DNA of 64,000 nucleotides, taken from assembly GCA_021828185.1 (NCBI GenBank), contig JAKASI010000002.1:186001-250000 (forward strand), given 5' to 3'. The position numbers and the translations under genes were made by a program. Position 1 is the stretch's first letter, and each line of letters opens with the position of its first letter. This stretch comes from an archaeon. GTDB lineage: Archaea > Thermoproteota > Nitrososphaeria > Nitrososphaerales > UBA183. Shown piece by piece: positions 41,141 through 50,134 of the stretch. The notes beneath the pieces are model-generated. The model worked only from the letters and a program-made list of their open reading frames with translations, was not told the DNA's origin and did no database searches.

Positions 41141-42692
41141 GTGCGCCAGGGGGCACGAGGCCGGGCTCGCCTACAGGTGCCCGACGTGCGGGGCCGACGT
41201 CTTCTTCAGGGAGAGCCTCCCGGACCTCCTGAAGCTCCCCTCCCCCAACCTGAAGCTCGAGGACGTCGCGGTCCTCTTCGTCGGCCAGGCGCCCTTCGAC
41301 ATACCAGGGGTGTACACAGCCGAGGCCATCCTCGGCAAAGGGAAGCCCACGTCGAAGCAGTTCATAGCCGAGAGGCTCGAAGGGGGGACCTGGCTCGACT
41401 ACAACTCCAGGTACTCGGAGCAGTTCAAGAGGTGGCTGAGGCTGGTCGGGTTCGGGAAGTCGAAGCACAGGGTCCTCGTACTGGACACCACCTACCCCCT
41501 GGCGGTCCTGGCGGTGAACAACGTCCCCCTCCCGGACAACACCGTGGTCATGGCGTCGGTCCCCGGGGCCAAGTCGACCCCGGTGGCGCAGAACTCCAGC
41601 TACGCGACCCTCCAGCTCGCGAGGAGGAGGGGGATGCACGTCGTGCTCGCCCTGGACTCGTTCATCGCCGGGCTCGCAGCGTTCACAGAGGGGAAGGGCT
41701 TGGCCACCGGGGACAGCGCCTACGAGCAGGCGATAGCCTACATCCTCTCGTTCGTCTCGGACCTGGCCGACCTGACCCAGAAGGACGCCAGGCTCGGGGT
41801 GGGGGCCCACTTCTTCTCCATCCTCCTCTCCGCCTCGGACCGGGTCTTCAAGAGCGTCGAGAGCGCCCTCGAAGTCCAGCTGACGCAGACCTCCCTGGAA
41901 GGGGCTCCCGAGAAGGTAATCACCGCCCACCTGTTCGCCACCGGCCCCTCTGACAGGCAGGACGAGCTGCGCGCCTCCTTCGAGCGCATGTCGTCCGGGG
42001 ACCACTGGAACCTCCTTAACGCCGAGTCGACTGTGAGGTCCATGCCCTCCTCCCACGGGCTCTACGACGTCTTCCTCCTCTACGGGGTGAAGGAGCCCAC
42101 TGTGCTGGACGCGCTGAGGGCCGGCTACCAGACCGTCGCCTCGACAGCGCCGGAGCTGAGCCTTGAAGGTGGGCTGTCTCCTTCTCCCGAGCCCCCGCAA
42201 GAAACCGCCATGGAGGTGGAGGAGGAAGGAGAGGAGAGGGACGCGAAGGCGGCGCCGAAGCAGCTCCTGCTGATGGAAGACTTCGTCATGGCGAGGGGGG
42301 AGATGGTCGGCCTCCTGCTCCAGATGAGGGGCGACGTGAGGGAGGCGGTGCTCCGCTACCAGGCGGAGGTCCCCCATGACAAGGACCCGGTCGAGGGGCT
42401 GCTCGCAACCTACGGCGACTGGCTGAACGGGGCCTTCGACGAGTTCGTTTCATCGCTCGCGGAGGAAGGGATGCAGCCGGCGGCGATCCAGAAGCTCTGC
42501 GCCGTCGCCTACTACGTCTCTGCTGTGCAGGACGCGATCTACTCCCATGACAAGGAAGGGAAGGCGAGGGCCGAGAAGGCTCTCCAGGATGTCAAGGTCC
42601 AGCACAAGGACCTCGAGGGGCTCAGCCTGGTGGCGGCCACGGACGCGCTGCTCCGGGCAGCCGAGCCCCTTTTCATCGCCGCGAAGGCCTGA
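41133..42692 (+). CDS. Zinc-ribbon protein of the tubulin-like cluster, long form
   Basis: The 519-residue protein begins MPRCARGHEAGLAYRCPTCG with the zinc site C4, H8, C16, C19. An alpha/beta domain of about 330 residues follows, then an acidic linker (EVEEEGEERDAKA) and a helical C-terminal domain (residues about 375-519). The first two parts match the 348-residue protein at 29347, the last part the 228-residue protein at 28611. No membrane helix. Conserved positions between the copies (STPVxQN, DARLGV, SASDxV, the zinc ligands) show what matters to the fold. It is the last gene of the rightward block and ends in front of a convergent gene. Confidence 0.78.
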   Translation: MPRCARGHEAGLAYRCPTCGADVFFRESLPDLLKLPSPNLKLEDVAVLFVGQAPFDIPGVYTAEAILGKGKPTSKQFIAERLEGGTWLDYNSRYSEQFKRWLRLVGFGKSKHRVLVLDTTYPLAVLAVNNVPLPDNTVVMASVPGAKSTPVAQNSSYATLQLARRRGMHVVLALDSFIAGLAAFTEGKGLATGDSAYEQAIAYILSFVSDLADLTQKDARLGVGAHFFSILLSASDRVFKSVESALEVQLTQTSLEGAPEKVITAHLFATGPSDRQDELRASFERMSSGDHWNLLNAESTVRSMPSSHGLYDVFLLYGVKEPTVLDALRAGYQTVASTAPELSLEGGLSPSPEPPQETAMEVEEEGEERDAKAAPKQLLLMEDFVMARGEMVGLLLQMRGDVREAVLRYQAEVPHDKDPVEGLLATYGDWLNGAFDEFVSSLAEEGMQPAAIQKLCAVAYYVSAVQDAIYSHDKEGKARAEKALQDVKVQHKDLEGLSLVAATDALLRAAEPLFIAAKA

Positions 42693-42822
42693 GGGACCCA
42701 TTCCGTTTCGAGACGGCTCAAGAGGCTGGCTGAGTTGAACGGCGAATTCCCCCGGCCGAAAGAGCGCCTCTGCAAGTCCGACCCGAGGCCTGTGTCGGAT
42801 TGCCAGCCGTGCGGCCGCTCCG

Positions 42823-43467
42823 CTACGCTGTCGAATTGACGCTGACCTGAATCTGGCTTCTTTGGCCGTCCGCGCTCGTGACTGAGACGTTAGCAGTCAC
42901 GAGCACCGTCTGGTTCGAGAGGAACGCCCTCGAGAATATCCCTGTCGTGCTCGTCTGTATGACGTTGTCAGGCCAGCTCGCTTTGAAGTTGTAGGGTGAT
43001 TCTCCTCCGAGAACGTTCACCCCGAACGCGACGACCGTCGAGCCATCAGGCTCATGCAGTTCGTTGGCGAAGCTGACGGTGGTCGAGAGCTTGGGGTATG
43101 ACTGGTGGAACACCGTCAAGTGCGACCCGGGGTAAATGAACGCCGTCCCCGCTACCATGACCACTACTATCAGTGCGGCCGCTGCCATCTTCCGTCTTCT
43201 GCTCCATTGAAACACGACCTGCTCCTGCGGTTCCAGCCGGATTGGCTCTTCGCGTTCGACCTCCCCGTACTTGACGTACGACGCAATCTGCAGGGCGACT
43301 CCTATGACGAGGCTGTAGAACGCGTAGACTGCCGTCGAGTTGGCCGCATCTGAAAGGCCTTCGCTGAGCTCGGCTGCCGATGCCACAAGTAGGACCATGA
43401 ACGCGACCACGAAGGGGGCGCCCCAGTTCTCCTTCAGGTACCTTAGTGCTCTCTCCCGGGTTCTCAA
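42823..43467 (-). CDS. Membrane protein with outer Ig-like domain
   Basis: The 214-residue protein has three hydrophobic helices (VVAFMVLLVASAAELS, AVYAFYSLVIGVALQIASYV, KMAAAALIVVVMVAGTAFIY) and then about 95 residues of beta sequence outside the cell that resemble a PKD/Ig-like domain (VLGGESPYNFKASW, NVSVTSADG). It starts at TTG, 29 bases after an ACTTTATCTC promoter (43491-43500), so it is leaderless. The nuclease chimera at 17354-18217 carries a second copy of its last two thirds. Function unknown; the place suggests the cell surface. Confidence 0.75.
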   Translation of the reverse strand: MRTRERALRYLKENWGAPFVVAFMVLLVASAAELSEGLSDAANSTAVYAFYSLVIGVALQIASYVKYGEVEREEPIRLEPQEQVVFQWSRRRKMAAAALIVVVMVAGTAFIYPGSHLTVFHQSYPKLSTTVSFANELHEPDGSTVVAFGVNVLGGESPYNFKASWPDNVIQTSTTGIFSRAFLSNQTVLVTANVSVTSADGQRSQIQVSVNSTA

Positions 43468-43577
43468 CGCCTCCGACTTGCGGCTGAATGGAGATAAAGT
43501 TAGGGCGGGTCAGGTGGACGGCCTTCCGCAACCGCGATTCCGTTAAATCCTGAACGGAACCCGGGTGTCCCGGGGCC

Positions 43578-45377
43578 TTGCCACCCGAGCCTAGTCTCCT
43601 GGGATACTTCGTCTTCCTGCTGTTCATATTCGTCCCCGGCATCGGGGTCGGCGAACTCCTCGGGGTGTGGCGCGGCGATGACAGCCTCATGGAGAGGGTA
43701 GGAATCTCCTTCGGCCTTGGGCTCGCCATCGACACGGTCGTCCTCGTGGTGAGGACATCGGGCCTGAGCGCCTTCGGCCTCGTCCTCCGCGGTATCGAAG
43801 TCGAAACGGTCTATTTCCCGATTCTCGTAGGGGTTGCAGCGTTCGGCGTGTCGCTCGGGGTGAGACGGAAGGTCAGCTTCCTGACCAGGCCGAAGGCAGC
43901 CGACTTCCTGCTCTCGCTTGTCGTGCTTGCCATGGCCGCCATGCTCCTCCTCTACTTCCAAAAATACCCGATCTTTCCCGAGTACCTGAGCCCGGATTTC
44001 GCCGCCCACGTCCAGTTTTCCCAGAGCCTGATCTCTGGTTCGGCCTCCTCCATACCTGCGGGGATCCTCTACTACGGTGTCCAGTACCAGCTGGCAGCGT
44101 CTCTTCTCCTGGTCGGCGGAGACCCGCTCGTCACAGTTCAGAGGACAATGGCGCTCCTCGTCGTCCTATCGCCGGTGCTCGTCTATACGGCCGCGAGCAG
44201 GCTCTCCTCGAGCAGGGGAGGAGCGCTTGTCGCGACTGCGATATTCTTTGTGTCAGGCACAATCTGGTTCGCCAGCGTCTTCAACGCGGGTCTTTACGCC
44301 AACTACTTCGGCATCCTGGCCTCCCTCTTTCTCGTCGCAGTGGTCGTCGATGTCATCAAGAGCCCCGGCTCCGCCCGGGTCTGGTTCGTCTTCCTGCTTG
44401 GCTTGGTGGCCGCCTACTTCTCGCACTACACCGTGATCACCCTCCTCCCGGCGCTCTTCGTCCTTCCGCTTGCGAAGTTCCTGAAGGACAGAACCGACTA
44501 TGTCCGCTACCTGGCCCCGGCCGCAGTCTCCGTCGTCCCGGGCGCGATCGCGTTTCTTGCCTCGCCAGGTCTCCTCACCGTTGTCCTCGCGCTCGCGTCA
44601 GGGGGCGGTGGGAACCTCGTCGGCTCGACCACCCTCTCGTCTGTCTTCGCACCCTGGCCGGTCCTCGGCTACATGGCTCTGGAGGTCCTCAGCGATGTCG
44701 GCTTCGTCTTCCTGCTTCTGTTCGCGGCGGTCTGGGTCTATAGGATGCCTAGATCGGACAACGTGCTTCCCTTCTTCCTCCTCGCGTGGCTGGTTTCCTT
44801 GCTCGTCGCCTCACCGTTCAACGTCTCCGCCTGGCGTTTCTCTTTCGAAGCCCTTGTCCCACTTGTCCTGATGGCCGGCTACGGAGTTCACTCCCTCCTC
44901 CCCAAGCTGGAGGTCCACAGGCGAGGGAAGACGACAGGCCACTGGAAGGTCGTCCTCGTGCTCATCATACTGCTGTCCCCTCTGCTCGTCGGTTCCTGGG
45001 GGCAGACAGCGGCGTCCGACTCGTTGACGAATACCCAGCTCACCGCTTCGGCCCAGCAGGACGTGTACGCGGCGATTCAGTGGCTAGGGAATCACACCAC
45101 GAGCAACGCGAGGTATCTCTCGGTGTCGGATTTCCGCTTCACATACACCTCGTTGTTGATCGGGCGGACCACGGACTATGCCTACTTCGCCCAGCCCTCC
45201 GTGGCCATACAAGCCGCCAGGACTAGCGGGGACGACTACGTCATAGTGACTAACCTCGTCACCCTAGCCCTCCCGCCCGACCCGTCTCTCTTCCCATGGA
45301 ACAACTTCCAGCAGTCCTCCAACCTGACCCTTGCATACAGCAATGACGACGTAAGGATCTTCCAGATCATCGGATGA
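43578..45377 (+). CDS. Polytopic GT-C-like membrane protein, 599 residues
   Basis: The protein starts at TTG and has about 13 membrane helices followed by an outer domain of about 120 residues (DVYAAIQWLGNHTTSNARYLSVSDFRF). A loop after the fourth helix reads YLSPDFAAHVQFSQSLI; an acidic and His-containing first outer loop is a mark of GT-C sugar transferases and of archaeal oligosaccharide-handling proteins. A role in surface-protein glycosylation is plausible because the S-layer genes follow, but no substrate can be named. Confidence 0.6.
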   Translation: MPPEPSLLGYFVFLLFIFVPGIGVGELLGVWRGDDSLMERVGISFGLGLAIDTVVLVVRTSGLSAFGLVLRGIEVETVYFPILVGVAAFGVSLGVRRKVSFLTRPKAADFLLSLVVLAMAAMLLLYFQKYPIFPEYLSPDFAAHVQFSQSLISGSASSIPAGILYYGVQYQLAASLLLVGGDPLVTVQRTMALLVVLSPVLVYTAASRLSSSRGGALVATAIFFVSGTIWFASVFNAGLYANYFGILASLFLVAVVVDVIKSPGSARVWFVFLLGLVAAYFSHYTVITLLPALFVLPLAKFLKDRTDYVRYLAPAAVSVVPGAIAFLASPGLLTVVLALASGGGGNLVGSTTLSSVFAPWPVLGYMALEVLSDVGFVFLLLFAAVWVYRMPRSDNVLPFFLLAWLVSLLVASPFNVSAWRFSFEALVPLVLMAGYGVHSLLPKLEVHRRGKTTGHWKVVLVLIILLSPLLVGSWGQTAASDSLTNTQLTASAQQDVYAAIQWLGNHTTSNARYLSVSDFRFTYTSLLIGRTTDYAYFAQPSVAIQAARTSGDDYVIVTNLVTLALPPDPSLFPWNNFQQSSNLTLAYSNDDVRIFQIIG

Positions 45378-45462
45378 CCCTTGCTCTCCCAACTTCGAGG
45401 CTTCATCCGGGACCTGCAATAGGGATATTACCCCAGCTTAGCGACTGGGTAGTTCCCAGCGA

Positions 45463-46056
45463 ATGAATTCGAAGCGGTCGAGGCGCAAGACCAGGTTCGG
45501 CAACATCATCTTCTGGCTGCCGATAGCTGTAGTGATCGGCCTTGTGGTCGTCGGCCTGTTAGCCTATTCCCCCGTTCGGTCGGGAACCCTTGTGGTCCAG
45601 GCCGTCAGCTCCTCCAGATATGCGCCACCCGTGCAGCTCCAAGTCTCGGCCACTGTCGGCTCGGTGACGAAGTCCACCCCCTTCAACCTCACCCTGGGCC
45701 TGGGGCAGTTCACAGTTGTCTATAGCGCCGTGTCCTGGTACTACACTCCTCCGCCGAAGGTCGTGACTGTCTCCGGAGGTAAGACAACCTTCTCGATTGG
45801 AACATACGACCCCATCCTGCGAGCCGTATCCATCACCGGCCAGGGTTTCAACTCGACAGCCGTTTCTGCGCTTCACGGGGTGACCCCTGTGGTCTGGACA
45901 AATGAGGAGAGCACCTTCGAGGTCCTGGAAATCACCAGTTTCGGCCACTACATCCTGCAGCCCGGCCAAAACCACACCCAGATCTTCCCCTCGAGGGGGA
46001 ACTTCAGCTTCGACATATTCAACACCGGCTTCACGGGCTATGTACAGTCCCTGTGA
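45463..46056 (+). CDS. Membrane-anchored cupredoxin-like surface protein without copper ligands
   Basis: The 197-residue protein has a basic start (SKRSRRKTRF), one membrane helix (IIFWLPIAVVIGLVVVGLLAY) and an outer beta domain. The last 70 residues read PVVWTNEESTFEVLEITSFGHYILQPGQNHTQIFPSRGNFSFDIF, the strand order of a plastocyanin-like fold. The Cys/His/Met set for copper is not present at the usual loop, so an electron role is unlikely. It may be a structural or adhesive surface protein. Its gene lies between the GT-C-like protein and the S-layer genes. Confidence 0.6.
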   Translation: MNSKRSRRKTRFGNIIFWLPIAVVIGLVVVGLLAYSPVRSGTLVVQAVSSSRYAPPVQLQVSATVGSVTKSTPFNLTLGLGQFTVVYSAVSWYYTPPPKVVTVSGGKTTFSIGTYDPILRAVSITGQGFNSTAVSALHGVTPVVWTNEESTFEVLEITSFGHYILQPGQNHTQIFPSRGNFSFDIFNTGFTGYVQSL

Positions 46057-46238
46057 GCCATCGGTCTTCCCTCCCCGGGCAATCAGGCATCTTCGGATTC
46101 CCGGATGCGTCGCCAGATTCCCATCATTTGGACTCGGATTTGCTTGTTTGCTTCTAGAACCTTCTTCCTATTCCAGAAAGAAGAAAAATCTACTCAAAAC
46201 CTGAATCCTGACTCTATCTTAGAGCCTATTCAGAGAAA

Positions 46239-46279
46239 TTCCATGGAAATGAACAATTCGTCCATCCCATTTATATAGA
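46239..46279 (+). promoter_or_regulatory. Strong promoter of the S-layer operon
   Basis: ATTTATATAG (46269-46278) is a near-ideal TATA box, about 33 bases before the TTG at 46307. The palindrome TTCCATGGAA (46239-46248) lies 25 bases upstream of it, in the place of an activator site. The 250 bases before the gene are the most A+T-rich stretch of this part, as expected for a highly used promoter. Confidence 0.65.
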
Positions 46280-46306
46280 CAATCAAGGCTGCTTCCCTCG
46301 AAAATA

Positions 46307-49300
46307 TTGAATACGCTTTCGAATGCGTATGTAACGAAATTTAGCTCAGGACTAATGCTGGCACTTCTGGCGGTCTCAGGGCTCCTCGTCCTGGTGCCGC
46401 TGGCAGCGCCAACCTTTGCAGCACAGAACGCAGCCTCACCAACATACACGGCAACACCCAACGTGGTAGTCGGAGGGTCGGCTACAGCCTTCTCTGTGAA
46501 GGTAGCCAACCCATCGACGAACGCTTATGCGATCAGTTCGGTCACCTTCACGGTACCGAACAGCAACTGGGCCTTCAGTAGCCCGCCAGCAACTTGCGCA
46601 ACGGGATGGGCGATCACTCCCTCCGCTTCGGCGATTCAGTGCTCGGGTGGCAGCTTGTCACCTGGGTTCTCTGTCACCTTCAGCCTGGGATCTTTGACTG
46701 GCCCTACCGTTGCTGCCACATCTCCGCCCAATGTGGGCACCTTCACAACCTCAGTGGTTGACGGCGGTTCTTCACCTGCGGCCTACGCAGGTTCGACCTT
46801 CAAGGTCACTTCCATCGCCACTACGACCGTCGCAGTGGCCCTATCGACCCCCACCACCTACGTGGCTGGGAGCACACCCGAGACTGTCACCGTGACTCTA
46901 AGCTCCGGGCAGGCGGGCGTGCCGATAGTGTTGACCGCACCTGGTTACCCGTCCACAGCGACCTACAGCTTCTCGCCATCGTCTGGTTCGTCTGGTGCCT
47001 CTGGCACTCTGACGAGCACCTTCCAGCCGAGCAACGCGGAGGGCAACAACAGCATCGTGACGGCGACCATCGGCACGTCAGGCACAGCCGGTTCATCCGG
47101 ACTGCTGACCACCGCGCCCGCGGCACCGTCCACTGTGACCTTCCACTATGCTGCTGCTCTGGCGAGCAACGGCAACGACTACTCTACCACCACGGCATCC
47201 ACGGCCTCTACCCCACCCGCGGCCATCTCTGGTGACGCGGAGTTCCCAGGGTCTGGGATACTCTTCTCACTGTCCGACAAGTTCTCCAACGCCATCGCAC
47301 TCAACACCGCGGGCCTCACAGCCTACACCATCACCCTGACGGCCCTCTCGGGCGGCGGGTTCTTCGACGCTTCCTACGCGGGAGCATTGGCCCATCCGTC
47401 CGTGATTGCCTGCAGCGTATCCGGTTCCGGTGCAACAATCGGCAACTGGAACTCGTCGGGGACGGTCCTAACGTCGCCGGCCACAACCGCATGCGCGAGT
47501 GGCGGCGGCAGTTCGGGTCAATACGCTCTCCCGTTCAACTACTTCCAGAGCGGCATCTACGGCACCATTGGTAAGCTCGGTGCAACGCTCACCGGGACGT
47601 ACTCCAGCGGTGCGTTCAGCGGCTCAGGGAGCAGCGCCAACCTGGTGACCTCGACCTTCTCAACTTCATCCCCGACCCCATCGGTCGCAGTCCCAACGGG
47701 TGCGACCTACACGCTTGCAGCCGTCCCGGCTGGCACCAGCGTCACGGTCTCGGCGACCCTGGGTACCCCACAAGCGGGGGTCCCGGTGACGCTGTACCTT
47801 GACCGCGCGACCAGCTTCGAGACGGCCCCGGGCGCCAAGGACTACTCGACGACAGCGGCCTTCACCAACGGAGCTCAGGCGATAACGCTGGCAAGCGCAA
47901 CAGGGACAGGCTCACTGGGCCTCGGCGTAGTGTCCAGCACATTCGCTGTCGACACTCTGGCTATGGCGAACGCCTTCTTCCTGACGGCGGTGGCGCAGCC
48001 GACGAACACGAACCCGGCGGCCTTCCTCGCCAACAGCAGTGACTCCGCGACAGCGGCGGTCACGGTCGCAGGCCCAGCGGCCTCGTTCGTGATCACGGGC
48101 TGCCTCGTCGCGACGTCCACACCATCCACTTGCAGCGCGGCCAACACGCTCGGCACCAAGATAGTCAACGGGTCGACCGCATACATCGACGTCTCCGTGG
48201 CTGACGCCTACGGAAACGCGGCGACTAACCCCGGGCCGAACCAGTTCCAGATCACCCTCTCGGCTCCTGGTAGCGTCCTAAGCGCCACCACGGCCTACAT
48301 CACCTCAGGCAACCCTGACACCTACACAGGCACAGGCTGGGTCGCTTGGACGCTCCCGGCCACCATCGGGACGAGCATAACGCTCTCCGCGACGGGCGTG
48401 CTGAACGGCCAGGTAGCCTCCGCAACGTTCAAAGTCACGACAGTAAGCGGAACACCCACCTTCGCCATCACCTCGCCGGCACCGCTCAACGGTGTCATCT
48501 ACAGCTCGTCTACCGCGGTGGTCTTCAGCGGCCAGGCCAACGCCTCGGTCGGCTACCCCGCCACGGTGACCATCAACTCCATCGGGTACAAGGTCGACTC
48601 GGGCACCTGGCAGTCTGGAGTGGTCTCAGCCGCCAACAAGGTGATATTCAGCCTGGCCGCCTCCATGACGGTAGGGCTGCACACTGTCACCTTCAACGCG
48701 ACTGACTCGAATGGCAACACCTTCGTCAGCTCCACCTTCACGGTCCTCGTCGACACCACTGCCCCGACGGTCAAGTTCGTCACTGCCAACAACGCCAACC
48801 TCACCAACGGCGCCGCAGTCATGGCTCAGGTCAACGACACCTTCGGCGACCTGAACGCGACGAGCGTCGTGGCGACCGCCACCAACATAGACACCGCGGC
48901 TACGGCGACACCCACGGTCAGCATAACCGGGTCCAACAACCCAGGCCATGCTGTCTCGTACAGCGTATCGATCTCCGGCCTCACCTCTGGCAACTGGAGC
49001 ATCCTACTCACCGCAGCCGACCTGGCAGGGAACACAGTCACGTCTTCGGCTCTGACCGTCCACGTGAGCGTGCCTCTTGGCCAGTCCTTCGTGGTCGTAG
49101 GGACGCCGACAAAGGCGACCCTCGCCGGCTACTCCGGTGTCAACGCCACGTACACCAACCTCAACCCAACCAGCGAGTCTGTGGTAGTCTTCGCAGTCTG
49201 GAAGACCGGCGCAGTACCAGTCGGGGTCAGCGCGGGCAGCGCGACGGTGGGAGCTGGGGCGACCCAGTCCATCTTCGTCCCTGCACCGATCGGCCTCCCC

Positions 49301-49387
49301 TCTGGGACCTACACCGTCCAGATCTTCGTCGTGACCACAGGCAACCTGCCTGTATCAGTAACAACAACCATCACCGTAACCATCTAG
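46307..49387 (+). CDS. Large secreted S-layer-like protein, 1026 residues
   Basis: The protein has a signal peptide (GLMLALLAVSGLLVLVPLAAPTFA, cut near AAQNA). About 980 residues follow, rich in S, T, A, G and V, nearly without lysine, built of repeated Ig-like beta domains (for example FSVKVANPSTNAY, FNATDSNGNTFVSSTFTVLVD). There is no C-terminal membrane helix. N-x-S/T sites are many. The composition, length, strong promoter and place in an operon fit the outer lattice protein of a two-component S-layer. The last domain (GYSGVNATYTN to VTTTITVTI) recurs in the small protein at 51526. TTG start. Confidence 0.8.
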   Translation: MNTLSNAYVTKFSSGLMLALLAVSGLLVLVPLAAPTFAAQNAASPTYTATPNVVVGGSATAFSVKVANPSTNAYAISSVTFTVPNSNWAFSSPPATCATGWAITPSASAIQCSGGSLSPGFSVTFSLGSLTGPTVAATSPPNVGTFTTSVVDGGSSPAAYAGSTFKVTSIATTTVAVALSTPTTYVAGSTPETVTVTLSSGQAGVPIVLTAPGYPSTATYSFSPSSGSSGASGTLTSTFQPSNAEGNNSIVTATIGTSGTAGSSGLLTTAPAAPSTVTFHYAAALASNGNDYSTTTASTASTPPAAISGDAEFPGSGILFSLSDKFSNAIALNTAGLTAYTITLTALSGGGFFDASYAGALAHPSVIACSVSGSGATIGNWNSSGTVLTSPATTACASGGGSSGQYALPFNYFQSGIYGTIGKLGATLTGTYSSGAFSGSGSSANLVTSTFSTSSPTPSVAVPTGATYTLAAVPAGTSVTVSATLGTPQAGVPVTLYLDRATSFETAPGAKDYSTTAAFTNGAQAITLASATGTGSLGLGVVSSTFAVDTLAMANAFFLTAVAQPTNTNPAAFLANSSDSATAAVTVAGPAASFVITGCLVATSTPSTCSAANTLGTKIVNGSTAYIDVSVADAYGNAATNPGPNQFQITLSAPGSVLSATTAYITSGNPDTYTGTGWVAWTLPATIGTSITLSATGVLNGQVASATFKVTTVSGTPTFAITSPAPLNGVIYSSSTAVVFSGQANASVGYPATVTINSIGYKVDSGTWQSGVVSAANKVIFSLAASMTVGLHTVTFNATDSNGNTFVSSTFTVLVDTTAPTVKFVTANNANLTNGAAVMAQVNDTFGDLNATSVVATATNIDTAATATPTVSITGSNNPGHAVSYSVSISGLTSGNWSILLTAADLAGNTVTSSALTVHVSVPLGQSFVVVGTPTKATLAGYSGVNATYTNLNPTSESVVVFAVWKTGAVPVGVSAGSATVGAGATQSIFVPAPIGLPSGTYTVQIFVVTTGNLPVSVTTTITVTI

Positions 49388-49399
49388 CCAGGTGGCACC

Positions 49400-50134
49400 T
49401 TGAAGACACTTCCAGCCATAGCAGCGACCGGCATCGTGCTCGTCCTGCTCCTCTCACCTCTGGTGGCGGCCGCGGGGACCATAACGTTCTCCAGCCCCAC
49501 CGCGGGCGCGAGTGAGTCGGGCGCATACACCATAGCCGGCACAACGTCCAACGCGGGCGCGACCGTGTTCATCCAGGTGAAGAACCCATCAGGGGCAGTC
49601 GTCGACGCAGACAATGCGCTGGCGAGCTCCACTGGGGCGTTCTCCTACTCGACGAGCACGGGCACCAGCTCCGCCTGGACCACTGGAACCTACACAGTAT
49701 CTGCCACCGACTCAGCCGGTGCTACGGGTTCGACATCCTTCACCTTCACCGCACCAGCATCCAAGTTCTTCAACGAGACCCAGGCCTGGATCAACATCCA
49801 GGGGAACCTGACTCTCATAGAGCAGCAGATCCAGAAGATCAACAGCACCGTCAACGCCAACCACGCGACCCTGGCGTCCCTCCAGACCGCCATCGGCGGC
49901 TTGGCGACCCAGGTCGGTACCATCCAGAACTCGGTGAGTTCGATGTCCACGACTCTGAGTTCCATCACCCAGGCAGCCAACAGCGCAGCGACGGCAGCGG
50001 GCAACGCAGCGACTCAGGCGCAAAACGCCGCGAACGCTGTGTCGAGCACGCAGACCTATGTGTTGGTCGTCGCCGTGTTGGCAGCTATAACTCTCGTCCT
50101 CGAGCTAGCAATATTGGTAAGAAAGGTATCCTAA
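49400..50134 (+). CDS. Secreted coiled-coil protein with C-terminal membrane anchor (SlaB-like)
   Basis: The 244-residue protein, starting at TTG 12 bases after the S-layer gene, has a signal peptide (TGIVLVLLLSPLVAAAG), one beta domain of about 95 residues and a coiled-coil stalk (WINIQGNLTLIEQQIQKINSTV, IQNSVSSMSTTLSSI). It ends in a membrane helix YVLVVAVLAAITLVLELAILV with a short basic tail. This is the layout of SlaB, the stalk that holds the SlaA lattice of Sulfolobales, though shorter. It should anchor the 1026-residue protein to the membrane. Confidence 0.75.
   Translation: MKTLPAIAATGIVLVLLLSPLVAAAGTITFSSPTAGASESGAYTIAGTTSNAGATVFIQVKNPSGAVVDADNALASSTGAFSYSTSTGTSSAWTTGTYTVSATDSAGATGSTSFTFTAPASKFFNETQAWINIQGNLTLIEQQIQKINSTVNANHATLASLQTAIGGLATQVGTIQNSVSSMSTTLSSITQAANSAATAAGNAATQAQNAANAVSSTQTYVLVVAVLAAITLVLELAILVRKVS

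Noticed and set aside
41013..42377. Open frame of 454 residues opposite the 519-residue zinc-ribbon gene
   Set aside because: Shadow of the + strand gene, whose zinc site and paralogue show which strand codes.
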